64,000 bases of DNA, from contig NZ_JADFFK010000001.1 in assembly GCF_015223355.1 (NCBI RefSeq), forward strand, positions 124,001-188,000, in the 5' to 3' direction. This DNA comes from Salipiger mangrovisoli. Lineage in GTDB: Bacteria; Pseudomonadota; Alphaproteobacteria; Rhodobacterales; Rhodobacteraceae. Positions 39,005-49,116 of the stretch are shown one piece after another (position 1 is the first letter of the stretch; each line of letters begins with the position of its first letter). The translations under genes and the position numbers were made by a program. The notes under the pieces were generated by a model, which was given only the letters and a program-made list of their open reading frames with translations, did not search any database and was not told where the DNA came from.

Positions 39005-39604
39005 ATGAGACAAGCGATTCTGATCGTCGGGGCCATCGTGCTGCTCGGCGTCCTGGTGTTCGGCATGCGCGGCGGGCAGGAGCCCGTGCCCGCCCCGATG
39101 GAAAACGCGGGGGCAGAAGCCGATGCGGCCGCCGAAAGCGCGGGAGACACGCTCGAGCGGGCCGCGGATGACGCCGCCGCCGCCGGCCGCGAGGCGATGG
39201 ACCAGGCGGGCGAAGCCGCGGGCACCGCGATGGATGCGATCTCGGACGCGGCCGGCAAGGCCGCCGAGACAGTGGAAGGCGCGGCAGAGGCGGTGTCGGA
39301 TGTCGCCAAAGACGCAATGGCCTCGGCCGAAGGTGCGGTTGAAGAGGCCCACGCCGCGGCGGATGCCGCCGCGCAGAACGCCGCCGGCACCGGTGCCGAG
39401 GTGGCGCGGCTGAGCGATGAGGAACTGCGCGAATTGTTCACGGTCGAAGGCTTCGACTACGACAGGGCCGTTGCCTACATCGAGCAGTCCGACCTTGGTT
39501 TCGCGGCCAAGGAGGCCACCAAATCCGCACTCGCCTCGGTAAAGGATGCGCCGGACCAGCTTGCCGCCGTGCTCGAGGAAGCACGCGAACGGCTCGGGCT
39601 CTGA
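39005..39604 (+). CDS. Membrane-anchored Ala/Glu-rich helical repeat protein
   Basis: A 199-residue protein with one N-terminal membrane segment (ILIVGAIVLLGVLVFG, residues 5-20). A long amphipathic Ala/Glu/Asp-rich helix follows (about 35-135) with recurring 11-residue-like units such as DAAGKAAETVE and DVAKDAMASAE, as in apolipoprotein or LEA-like proteins. A compact C-terminal part (about 138-199, LSDEELRELFTVEGFDYDRA) is more globular. I do not recognise a characterised family. ATG 39005 directly precedes the membrane segment. Expected in the periplasm; function unknown. Confidence 0.75.
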   Translation: MRQAILIVGAIVLLGVLVFGMRGGQEPVPAPMENAGAEADAAAESAGDTLERAADDAAAAGREAMDQAGEAAGTAMDAISDAAGKAAETVEGAAEAVSDVAKDAMASAEGAVEEAHAAADAAAQNAAGTGAEVARLSDEELRELFTVEGFDYDRAVAYIEQSDLGFAAKEATKSALASVKDAPDQLAAVLEEARERLGL

Positions 39605-39634
39605 GCGGGACCGGCGCTGTCACGAATTACCTGT

Positions 39635-39662
39635 GCCCGCGCGCGTTTTTTTGCGCGCGGGC
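39635..39662 (+). terminator. Hairpin with T run in the loop
   Basis: GCCCGCGCGC (39635-39644) pairs with GCGCGCGGGC (39653-39662) around a GTTTTTTT loop. The poly-T is in the loop rather than after the stem, so termination is plausible but unusual. Confidence 0.5.
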
Positions 39663-39729
39663 GTGATCCGGAGCATGTAGGCTGCCGTAGCTGTCTCATG
39701 TTGAGGCCGATCATTCCGGATTTACGACA

Positions 39730-40371
39730 ATGGCGATTTCGAAAGCGGAGCTGCTTCACCGCCAGCTTCCGCTGCTACTGACAATTGTATGCCTCGTGCT
39801 GGTTGCCGCGGTCCTGCTGGGCTGGGGACTGGGGGTCGAGGTTCTGGTGCGCGGCGCGTCCGGCCGGGCGGCGATGGTTCCAGGCACGGCAATCGCGCTG
39901 GCGCTGCTCTTCCTGGGGTTGCTGCTGCACCTGATGCAGGAGCACGCGCAGGACAAGGTGATCTTTTGCGCCGCCGCCGCCGCGATGGTGGTGCTGACCA
40001 ATTCCGTCGTGGTCGCGCTCGATCCCGCGGGGCTTGACGCGCTGCTGAAAAGCCGCGCGCCACGCGACCGCATGTCACCGGGCACGATGACGGGCCTGCT
40101 GTCCGGGGCGCTGGGGCTGGCCGGACTGGGCAGCGCGCGGCTCTTGCGGCGCGAGGTGCCGATGCTTGCGGCGCTCTCCGGTCTGTCGGGGATCATCGCG
40201 GTGCTTGCGGTGCATAATTTCCGCCTTGGGGCACCCCTGTCGCTGCCCTTCGTCTCAGCGATGTCGATCTACACGGCGCTGTGCCTGCTGGCCTTCAATG
40301 CGGCGCTGTTGCTGGTTTCTCTGGCGCCCTCGGCGTCCAGCCGGGTCCCGGAGAGCCACGCGGACGGCTGA
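39730..40371 (+). CDS. Six-helix membrane protein, function unknown
   Basis: A 213-residue integral membrane protein with about six hydrophobic helices (first near residues 15-38, last near 178-202) and short loops. No catalytic domain follows, although the layout resembles the membrane sensor part of signalling proteins. I do not recognise the family. It lies about 125 bases after the helical-repeat protein and before a strong bidirectional terminator, convergent with fpr. Confidence 0.68.
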   Translation: MAISKAELLHRQLPLLLTIVCLVLVAAVLLGWGLGVEVLVRGASGRAAMVPGTAIALALLFLGLLLHLMQEHAQDKVIFCAAAAAMVVLTNSVVVALDPAGLDALLKSRAPRDRMSPGTMTGLLSGALGLAGLGSARLLRREVPMLAALSGLSGIIAVLAVHNFRLGAPLSLPFVSAMSIYTALCLLAFNAALLLVSLAPSASSRVPESHADG

Positions 40372-40402
40372 CGCCCGCCCTTCGCGGCGGAGCGGGAAAA
40401 GA

Positions 40403-40429
40403 AAAAGCCCCGGCCGGGCCGGGGCTTTT
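40403..40429. terminator. Bidirectional terminator between the membrane protein and fpr
   Basis: AAAAGCCCCGGCC (40403-40415) pairs with GGCCGGGGCTTTT (40417-40429), with A and T tracts at either side, between convergent genes. Confidence 0.85.
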
Positions 40430-40453
40430 CGCGATTTCGCGGCAGCGCGATCC

Positions 40454-41317
40454 TCAGTCGAGGAAGGCCTTTTCCACCACGTAGTGCTTGGGGTCCGAAT
40501 TCGCGCCCTCTTCGAGGCCGTAATCCTCGAACATCTGCTTCAGCTCGAGGTTGAAAGCGAGGTTGCCGCAGATCATCGCGCGGTCGGTCTCGGCGTTCAG
40601 CGGCGGCACGCCCAGATCGGCAAAGGCCTCGCCCGAGCGCATCAGGTCGGTGATGCGGCCCATTTTCGGGCTCTCTTCGCGGGTGGTCGTCGGGTAGTAC
40701 TTGATCTTCTTCCAGAAGCCCTCGCCGATCAGCTCGTTGAGCAGCTCGTCGGTTTTCAGGCTCTCGATCAGCGCGGCACCATACTCCAGCTCGCCGACCT
40801 CACGGCAGGTGTGGGTGATGATCACCTCGTCGTAGTCCTCGTAGGTCTGCGGTTCGCGCAGCAGCGAGGCGAAGGGCGCAAAGCCGGTGCCGGTGGCGAA
40901 GAACCACAGCCGCTTGCCGGGCAGCAGCGCGTCATGCACCAGCGTACCGACGGGCTTGGGCCGCAGGATCAGCTCGTCACCGACCTGGATGTGCTGCAGC
41001 TTCGAGGTGAGCGGGCCATCCTGCACCTTGATCGAGTAGAACTCGAGCTCCTCGTCCCAGCTGGGCGAGGCGATGGAATAGGCGCGCAGCAGCGGCTTCT
41101 GCTTGCCGGTCTTGGGGTCCGGATCGCCCATCAGGCCGATCATCACGAACTCGCCCGAGCGGAAGCGCAGGCTGGAAGGGCGGGTGACGCGGAAGGAGAA
41201 CAGCCGGTCGGTCCAGTGCTTCACGTAGGTGATCGTCTGGGCGTCGGGAAGCACCATCTTCTTCGGCGCATCGGCTTTCGCTGCGGTGGCTTCGTTCACG
41301 GGTTTCATCTCTGTCAT
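40454..41317 (-). CDS. fpr: Ferredoxin-NADP+ reductase
   Basis: A 287-residue flavoprotein that moves electrons between NADPH and ferredoxin or flavodoxin. FAD binding is by LLRAYSIASPSWDEELEFYSI (about 76-96), NADP binding by WFFATGTGFAPFASLLREP (about 139-157), and the C-terminus AMICGNLAFNLELKQMFEDYGLEEG is typical of the bacterial Fpr subclass. ATG 41317 begins MTEMKPVNE. It ends the sulfate-assimilation operon, where it probably supplies electrons to the CysI-type sulfite reductase, which has no CysJ partner here. Confidence 0.92.
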   Translation of the reverse strand: MTEMKPVNEATAAKADAPKKMVLPDAQTITYVKHWTDRLFSFRVTRPSSLRFRSGEFVMIGLMGDPDPKTGKQKPLLRAYSIASPSWDEELEFYSIKVQDGPLTSKLQHIQVGDELILRPKPVGTLVHDALLPGKRLWFFATGTGFAPFASLLREPQTYEDYDEVIITHTCREVGELEYGAALIESLKTDELLNELIGEGFWKKIKYYPTTTREESPKMGRITDLMRSGEAFADLGVPPLNAETDRAMICGNLAFNLELKQMFEDYGLEEGANSDPKHYVVEKAFLD

Positions 41318-41385
41318 GATGTCTCTCGCCGGCGCGGGGCCGGTCCCTTGGCTATATCGGTGATGCAGGTCAGGGGAAAGGCGTC

Positions 41386-41763
41386 TTAGCCGCGCATCCG
41401 CGACTGGTAATCGTGCTGCTGCCAGTTGGCGCGGAATTTCCACTCGTCCTCGGGCTGGCGGGCGGCCAGCTCGTCCGAGATCTCGACCTCGTCGAAGCCC
41501 GAGCGGCGGGCCATGGCGTATTGGTCCGAGATCACGTGGCCGGCGGCGCGCAGCGTGCCGGTGTAGCCGCGCAGGCGCAGCAGGCGCGCCAGCGTGAAGC
41601 CACGTCCATCGGCGAAGCTGGGGAAGGCGATGCGCACGTGGATGGCGTTGTGCGGCACTTCCAGCGTCGCGGGGTCGGTGTCGGAGGGCAGGTCCAGCAC
41701 GGGGGCGTCCTGAGCTTCCCAGGTGTCGGGGCCGAAGCCCTCGTCGGTCACGATGACGGTCAT
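41386..41763 (-). CDS. DUF934 protein of the sulfate-assimilation operon
   Basis: A 125-residue protein of the DUF934 (CysX-like, formerly oxidoreductase-associated) family. The block SFADGRGFTLARLLRLRGYTGTLRAAGHVISDQYAMARRSGFDEVE (about 65-110) is diagnostic. The family is nearly always coupled to cysI/cysH and probably assists reductase function, but this is unproven. The start overlaps the cysH stop by four bases (41760-41763). Confidence 0.9.
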   Translation of the reverse strand: MTVIVTDEGFGPDTWEAQDAPVLDLPSDTDPATLEVPHNAIHVRIAFPSFADGRGFTLARLLRLRGYTGTLRAAGHVISDQYAMARRSGFDEVEISDELAARQPEDEWKFRANWQQHDYQSRMRG

Positions 41764-42551
41764 TGGCTCTGTCCTTCTCTCACGGCCTGGCCATTCACGA
41801 AATGGATGCCGCATTCAACCTTGTCTTCGCCGCGCCAGCGTCCGGCGCGGGGGTCCTCTCCGGGCGCGACCTTGCTGGTGCAGGGCGCGCAGCCGATGGA
41901 GGGGTAGCCCTGCTCTACCAGCGGGTGCCGGGGCAGGCGGTTCTCGTCCATGTAGGCGCCGATGTCCTCGGGCGCCCAATGCGCCATGGGGTTCACCTTG
42001 ATGCGCCCGGTTTCCTCTTCGAGCTCGAAGAACTCGAGGCCCGCGCGGGTCTTCGACTGATAGCGCTTGCGTCCGGTGATCCAGCCGTCGAAACCGCCGA
42101 GCGCCTGTTCGAGCGGGAAGGTCTTGCGCAGGGCGCAGCAGGCGTCCTTGTCGGAGAACCGCAGCGCGCCGTAGGGGTCGCGCGATTGCAGCAGCGCCTC
42201 GTCGGTGCGGATGATCCGCACGTCCGAGAGGCGCAGCCGCTCGGCCACTTCGAGCTGGTAGTCCAGCGTCTCGGCAAACAGCAGCCGCGTGTCGATGAAG
42301 AGAACGGGGGTCGTCCGCTCCACCACTGCCACGAGGTGCAGCAGCGCCACAGATTCCGCCCCGAAGGACGAGACCATGGCGATGCGCCCCGCCTCGGGAT
42401 CGCGCAGGGCCCCCTCCAGCACCGCGGTCGCGCCGTGATGCCGGTAGCGCGCGTTCAGCGCGTCGACCCGCGCGCGCAGCTCTGCCAGCTCATCCGGCAG
42501 CAGAGCCTTCGCGCCTGTCTCGGGCGTGTTGGGAGGGAGTTGAAGGGTCAT
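41760..42551 (-). CDS. cysH: Adenylyl-sulfate reductase (CysH family, 4Fe-4S type)
   Basis: A 263-residue reductase that turns activated sulfate into sulfite. The PP-loop-like SSFGAESVALLHL (about 61-73) and FIDTRLLFAETLDY are visible. The cysteine pairs DACCALRK and IGCAPCTSK mark a 4Fe-4S cluster, so the substrate is probably APS rather than PAPS, as in most alphaproteobacteria. The catalytic Cys is in VECGIHF near the C-terminus. It lies 4 bases after cysI and overlaps DUF934. Confidence 0.93.
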   Translation of the reverse strand: MTLQLPPNTPETGAKALLPDELAELRARVDALNARYRHHGATAVLEGALRDPEAGRIAMVSSFGAESVALLHLVAVVERTTPVLFIDTRLLFAETLDYQLEVAERLRLSDVRIIRTDEALLQSRDPYGALRFSDKDACCALRKTFPLEQALGGFDGWITGRKRYQSKTRAGLEFFELEEETGRIKVNPMAHWAPEDIGAYMDENRLPRHPLVEQGYPSIGCAPCTSKVAPGEDPRAGRWRGEDKVECGIHFVNGQAVREGQSQ

Positions 42552-42555
42552 CGGC

Positions 42556-44220
42556 TCAGGCCGCTTCCGCTTCTTCCGTCTCGTAGAGCGCCGTCTTGAA
42601 CGGCGCCATGCCGAGCCGGCGATAGGCCTGCAGGAAGGTCTCCTCGGCGCTCTCGCGCTGGTCGAGATAAGCGTCGACCAGCCGCTCGATGGCCGGCACG
42701 ATCTCCTCGTAGGAGAAGCCCGGACCGGTGCGCTCGCCGAGCGCGGCGGTCTCGGTGGCGTCGCCCCCGAGGGTGATCTGGTAGGTTTCGACGCCGCCGC
42801 GATCCAGTCCGAGGATGCCGATATGGCCCACGTGGTGGTGGCCGCAGGCGTTGATGCAGCCCGAGATCTTGATCTTCAGGTCGCCGATCTCGTGCTCGGT
42901 CTTGAGCTCGTCGAAACGGGTGGCGATCTGCGTGGCGATCGGGATCGAGCGGGCCGTCGCCAGCGCGCAGTAGTCCATGCCGGGGCAGGCGATGATGTCA
43001 GAGATCTTGCCGATGTTGGCGGTGGCAAGGCCATGCGCCTTCAGGATCTTGTGCAGCTCCGGCAGGTCCGACTTGTGGACATGCGGCAGGATCACGTTCT
43101 GCTCGTGGGAGATGCGCAGCTCGTCGTGGCCGAAGCGCTCGGCGAGATCCGCCAGCACGCGCATCTGCTCGGCCGAGGCGTCGCCCGGCGTCTGGCCATG
43201 CGCCTTGAGCGAGACCTGCACGATGGCATAGCCCGGCGCCTTGTGCTCGGCGAGGTTGGTATCGGCCCAGGAGCGGAACACCGGGTCCGCGTCATAGGCG
43301 GCGGCGAAGTCGTCCTCGGGCGCATTGCGGAAGGCGGGCGCGGCGAAGCTTTCCTTGATCTCGGCGAAGAGGTCGAGGTCGGCACCGTTGAAGGCGGCCT
43401 TGGTCTCGGCGAAGCGGGCTTCGACAAGGCGCTGGATTTCCTCGATGCCGTGCTCGTGCACGGTGATCTTGATGCGTGCCTTGTACTTGTTGTCGCGGCG
43501 GCCAAGCAGGTTCCAGACCGAGACGGTGGCCTCGACGAAGGGCAGCAGGTCCGCCTGCGGCACGAAGTCCGACAGCACCTTGCCGATCATCGGGGTCCGG
43601 CCGAGGCCGCCACCGACGAGCACGCGGTAGCCGATCTGGCCGTCCTTCGAGACGATCTCGATGCCGATGTCATGCGCCTTGATCACCGCGCGGTCGTTCG
43701 GCGCGCCGGTGACGGCGATCTTGAACTTGCGCGGCAGGAACTGGAACTCGGGGTGGTCAGTGGACCACTGGCGCAGCAGCTCGGCCACCGGGCGCGGGTC
43801 GGCGATCTCGTCGGCGGCGGCGCCGGCGAAATGGTCCGCGGTCACGTTGCGGATGGTGTTGCCCGAGGTCTGGATGGCGTGCAGGTTCACCTCGGCCAGC
43901 GCGTCGAGCATGTCCGGCACATCCGAGAGCTTCGGCCAGTTGTACTGGATGTTCTGGCGGGTGGTGAAATGGCCGTAGCCCTTGTCCCACTTCTCGGCCA
44001 GCAGCGCCAGTTGGCGCATCTGCGCCGACGAGAGCGTGCCATAGGGGATTGCCACGCGCAGCATGTAGGCGTGCAACTGCAGGTAGAGACCGTTCATCAG
44101 GCGCAGCGGCTTGAATTCGTCCTCGGTCAGGTTGCCGGCGATGCGGCGCTCGACCTGGGCGCGGAACTGGCGGTTGCGTTCCTGGATGAAGGCGGTGTCG
44201 AACTCGGTGTAGCGGTACAT
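42556..44220 (-). CDS. cysI: Nitrite/sulfite reductase hemoprotein (assimilatory, CysI type)
   Basis: A 554-residue siroheme/4Fe-4S enzyme reducing sulfite to sulfide. The two ferredoxin-like halves are present. Cluster cysteines lie in CPGMDYCALATARS and ISGCINACGHHHVGHIG, matching the C-x5-C...C-x3-C layout. The N-terminal MRVAIPYGTLSSAQMRQLA-type block (about 54-72) is also typical. Reductant probably comes from ferredoxin through fpr at the operon end. It starts with ATG 44220, 50 bases after the DUF2849 gene. Confidence 0.92.
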   Translation of the reverse strand: MYRYTEFDTAFIQERNRQFRAQVERRIAGNLTEDEFKPLRLMNGLYLQLHAYMLRVAIPYGTLSSAQMRQLALLAEKWDKGYGHFTTRQNIQYNWPKLSDVPDMLDALAEVNLHAIQTSGNTIRNVTADHFAGAAADEIADPRPVAELLRQWSTDHPEFQFLPRKFKIAVTGAPNDRAVIKAHDIGIEIVSKDGQIGYRVLVGGGLGRTPMIGKVLSDFVPQADLLPFVEATVSVWNLLGRRDNKYKARIKITVHEHGIEEIQRLVEARFAETKAAFNGADLDLFAEIKESFAAPAFRNAPEDDFAAAYDADPVFRSWADTNLAEHKAPGYAIVQVSLKAHGQTPGDASAEQMRVLADLAERFGHDELRISHEQNVILPHVHKSDLPELHKILKAHGLATANIGKISDIIACPGMDYCALATARSIPIATQIATRFDELKTEHEIGDLKIKISGCINACGHHHVGHIGILGLDRGGVETYQITLGGDATETAALGERTGPGFSYEEIVPAIERLVDAYLDQRESAEETFLQAYRRLGMAPFKTALYETEEAEAA

Positions 44221-44270
44221 CTGGGTCTCCTGCGTCTGGCCTGGTCGCTGCGTGGGGGAGGGGCGCCGGA

Positions 44271-44576
44271 TCAGGCGTCGGCTTCGGCCTGCTTGCCGTG
44301 GAAGTAGTTCGAGGGGCCGGTGCGGCGGAACTCCTCGCGGAAGTGCGTGGGCTCGGCACCCTGGGTGCCCAGCTTGACGTCGGCGAGGTAGACGCCGACC
44401 GCCTCGGAGGGGCGGGCCTGCGCGTCGAGCAGGCGGATCTGCGCGATGGCCTCGTCGCTGAGGACCTCGGCCTTGGTCAGATCTCGCACCCAGCTGTCAT
44501 CGGCTGCGAGATAGATCACGTCGCCTTCGATCAGCGCGTTGGCGGTGACGACCTTGGGCGTGAAGGGCTTCGGCAT
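44271..44576 (-). CDS. DUF2849 protein, first gene of the sulfate-assimilation operon
   Basis: A 101-residue protein with the family pattern VTANALIEGDVIYLAADDSWV (about 9-29) and a C-terminal HFREEFRRTGPSNYFHGKQ. The DUF2849 family is found with cysI and siroheme genes in alphaproteobacteria, and its function is unknown. In relatives a cysG siroheme synthase precedes it; here the Lrp regulator lies divergently instead. The 152-base gap should carry the operon promoter and operator. Confidence 0.88.
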   Translation of the reverse strand: MPKPFTPKVVTANALIEGDVIYLAADDSWVRDLTKAEVLSDEAIAQIRLLDAQARPSEAVGVYLADVKLGTQGAEPTHFREEFRRTGPSNYFHGKQAEADA

Positions 44577-44728
44577 CGGGGTACACTCCGAGAGGGGGTT
44601 CGTTGCGGCTTAATATAGAATTTTGTCCCCCCTTGCGGCCAGAGGGGGAGAAATATAAGGACATCTGTTCCGGTCTGTGGTTAAGGATGGGGCGGACGTT
44701 CCAACGTGGACGAAAGGACGGAACAGCA

Positions 44729-45184
44729 ATGACGATCGACGAGACCGACCGGAAAATCCTTCTGGAACTGCAGGAGGACGCGGGACGCTCGCTGGATGAG
44801 ATTGCCCGCGCCGTAGGCTCCTCGAAGACCCCGGTGTGGAATCGCATCCGCAAGATGCGCGAGGCCGGGATCATTGGCCCGCAGGTGGTGATCCCCGATC
44901 CCGAGAAGCTGGGGTTCGAGGCCTGTTTCTTCGTGCTGATCCGCACCTCCGAGCACGAGGCCGACTGGCAGCGCAAGTTCCTGAAGGCGCTGCGCGAGCG
45001 GCCCGAGGTGATGGAGGCGCACCGCCTCGCCGGCGAGATCGACTACATCCTCAAGGTGCGGGTGAAGAATGCGCGCGCCTATGACGTCTTCTACCAGGCG
45101 TTGATTTCCGAGGTGAAGGTCTACAACGTGACGGCGCTGCTCTCGATGGAAGAGATCAAGAACACCAACGCGCTGCCGCTCTAG
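44729..45184 (+). CDS. Lrp/AsnC family transcriptional regulator
   Basis: A 151-residue regulator with an N-terminal HTH (IDETDRKILLELQEDAGRS and IARAVGSSKTPVWNRIRKMREAGII, residues 3-44) and a C-terminal AsnC/RAM ligand-binding domain. ATG 44729 has GAAAGGACGG upstream. It is transcribed divergently from the sulfate-assimilation operon across 152 bases, so it is likely the regulator of that operon, perhaps sensing a sulfur amino acid. That link is inference from position. Confidence 0.9.
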   Translation: MTIDETDRKILLELQEDAGRSLDEIARAVGSSKTPVWNRIRKMREAGIIGPQVVIPDPEKLGFEACFFVLIRTSEHEADWQRKFLKALRERPEVMEAHRLAGEIDYILKVRVKNARAYDVFYQALISEVKVYNVTALLSMEEIKNTNALPL

Positions 45185-45192
45185 GGGGCCAG

Positions 45193-45504
45193 ATGACCGA
45201 CACGCCCGAACCGCCGAAGCCGCAGGTCTCGATCACCTATTGCACCGGCTGCAACTGGCTCCTGCGCGCCGGCTGGATGGCGCAGGAACTGCTGCAGACC
45301 TTCGGGCAGGAGCTCGGGGGCGTGACGCTGGTGCCCGGCTACGGCGGGGTCTACGAGATCTCGGTGGACGGCGTGCTGCTCTGGGAGCGTAAGCGCGACG
45401 GCGGCTTTCCCGAACCCAAGGTGATCAAGCAGCGCCTGCGCGACGTGATCGCGCCGGAGCGCGACCTTGGACATTCCGACCGGTCGACCGGTGCTGCCCC
45501 GTGA
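45193..45504 (+). CDS. Rdx/SelW-SelT-SelH family protein, Cys form
   Basis: A 103-residue thioredoxin-like protein. SITYCTGCNWLLRAGWMAQELL contains the redox motif CTGC (Cys17, Cys20), where animal SelW proteins use selenocysteine. GVYEISVDGVLLWERKRDGGFPEPK is the conserved strand-loop segment. Thiol redox chaperone activity is assumed, without a known partner. Eight bases separate it from the Lrp gene, so both are probably co-transcribed. Confidence 0.86.
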   Translation: MTDTPEPPKPQVSITYCTGCNWLLRAGWMAQELLQTFGQELGGVTLVPGYGGVYEISVDGVLLWERKRDGGFPEPKVIKQRLRDVIAPERDLGHSDRSTGAAP

Positions 45505-45591
45505 AGTTTTTCCGACAGACGTGACCTTGCGCCGTGCTGTGCTAGGTTCGCGATCAGAGCCCCACGCGGGCAGAAAGAGGAGACCCAAAAG

Positions 45592-46017
45592 ATGATCAAC
45601 AAGAGCGGATCGGCGAACTGGCAGGGCGGGCTGAAGGACGGGACGGGCACCGTCTCGACCGAGTCCGGCGTGCTGGACAAGCAGAACTACGGCTTCAACA
45701 AGCGCTTCGGCGATGAGGCGGGCACCAACCCCGAGGAGCTGATCGCCGCGGCCCATGCCAGCTGCTTCTCGATGGCGCTGAGCAATATCCTCGGCGACTA
45801 CGACCTCAAGGCCGAGGACATCTCCACGGTCGCCACGGTGACGTTGGAGCAGGTCGATGGCGGCTTCGCGGTGACCAAGAGCCACCTCAAGATGACCGCC
45901 GTGATCCCCGGTGCCAGCGAGGAGACCTTCCTCGAGGCGGCGAACAAGGCCAAGGCGGGTTGCCCGATCTCCAAGCTGCTGAACGCCGAGATCACCCTGG
46001 ACGCGACGCTGGCCTGA
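45592..46017 (+). CDS. OsmC family peroxiredoxin
   Basis: A 141-residue OsmC-type protein. The catalytic cysteines are Cys58 (AAHASCFSMALSN) and Cys124 (KAGCPISKLL). This places it with OsmC-like organic hydroperoxide or thiol-dependent peroxidases. GTGTVSTESGVL and DEAGTNPEELI are typical N-terminal blocks. AGAGGAG precedes the ATG. It converges on the helicase gene, with the large palindrome between. Confidence 0.92.
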   Translation: MINKSGSANWQGGLKDGTGTVSTESGVLDKQNYGFNKRFGDEAGTNPEELIAAAHASCFSMALSNILGDYDLKAEDISTVATVTLEQVDGGFAVTKSHLKMTAVIPGASEETFLEAANKAKAGCPISKLLNAEITLDATLA

Positions 46018-46033
46018 CCCCGCGCGCCCGGAA

Positions 46034-46124
46034 GCGGGGGGCCAGCCCCCCGCACCCCCCGGGATATTTCTGCCTAGAAGAAAGGGCGGCGCGCGCCGCC
46101 CTTTCTTCTAGGCAGAAATATCCC
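46034..46124. repeat. Composite palindromic element with perfect 64-bp palindrome
   Basis: Bases 46061-46124 are a perfect palindrome. Each 32-base half runs from GGGATATTTCTGCC through TAGAAGAAAGGGCGG to a GCGC centre. A hairpin GCGGGGGGC/GCCCCCCGC (46034-46053) precedes it. This is the CAG subtype of the arm in two face-to-face copies, fused at the centre. It lies between the convergent osmC and helicase genes and should form a very strong hairpin on both strands. Confidence 0.9.
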
Positions 46125-46180
46125 CGCCGGAGGCAGGCCGGAGCATGCCGCTTCGAGGCCTGCGGCAGAGGCGGCTGCCC

Positions 46181-46216
46181 TGAAAATCAGGCCTGAAAAT
46201 CAGCCTTGAAAATCAG
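46181..46216. repeat. Three tandem copies of a 13-bp unit
   Basis: TGAAAATCAG occurs at 46181-46190, 46194-46203 and 46207-46216 with a period of 13 bases, followed by the helicase terminator. It is a minisatellite-like array of unknown meaning. Confidence 0.75.
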
Positions 46217-46226
46217 CCCTGACGAA

Positions 46227-46252
46227 AAGAGCCGCCCCTTGGGGCGGCTCTT
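46227..46252. terminator. Terminator of the helicase gene
   Basis: AAGAGCCGCCCC (46227-46238) pairs with GGGGCGGCTCTT (46241-46252), loop TT. AAAA-rich sequence on the lower-coordinate side gives a T run on the minus strand (TTTTCGTC), which assigns it to the helicase gene. Confidence 0.75.
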
Positions 46253-46273
46253 GCGTATCGGGATGCGGTGGCC

Positions 46274-47749
<1,476 letters not shown>

Positions 47750-48007
47750 GTAGGTCCGATGCATTGCGGACACTGAAACTTGGCCCGCGCGTCTGAGGAA
47801 GGGCCCGGATGGCCCGAAAAAGCCGCCCGAGGGCAGCCATGATGCGGGCTTGTACCGGAAACAGGCGGGAAAGGTCAATCTGTAGGGGGTTTGCGCCTCA
47901 AAATCGACGGTTTCTGCCGGTTCTGCGGCGTCAGGGACACGGAATCGTGACGCTTTTGCAGCCGCTGGCGCAGGAATCTGTCGCGGCGGCAACCTGAGCG
48001 CGAAGAC

Positions 48008-48865
<858 letters not shown>

Positions 48866-49116
48866 CGGCATTCCTCCGCTGCTGTCCAGAAAGGGATAGA
48901 GGGCCGCCAAGGCGGCTTCAAGCGGCCTTTGCGGGCGGTTCCGCAAAGCACTGTCATGCCGTGGCTACAAAATGGGCACCTGCCGAATATTCGTTCGGGG
49001 CCTATCCCATTGTGTAGTGACATCGGGGGGTGGGTGGGATAACAGCAGCCTCGCAAGGGGTGCCGGTTCCGGTCAGGATTTCCTCGCCGGACACCGGTTT
49101 TGAAGAGGGAGCAGAA

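Noticed and set aside
45193..45504. Possible selenoprotein (SelW-like)
   Set aside because: The redox motif is Cys-x-x-Cys and there is no in-frame TGA or SECIS-like structure.
47809..47997. 62-codon plus-strand frame in the gap between the helicase and MoxR genes
   Set aside because: Basic, low-complexity translation, no Shine-Dalgarno sequence, and antisense to the expected helicase leader.
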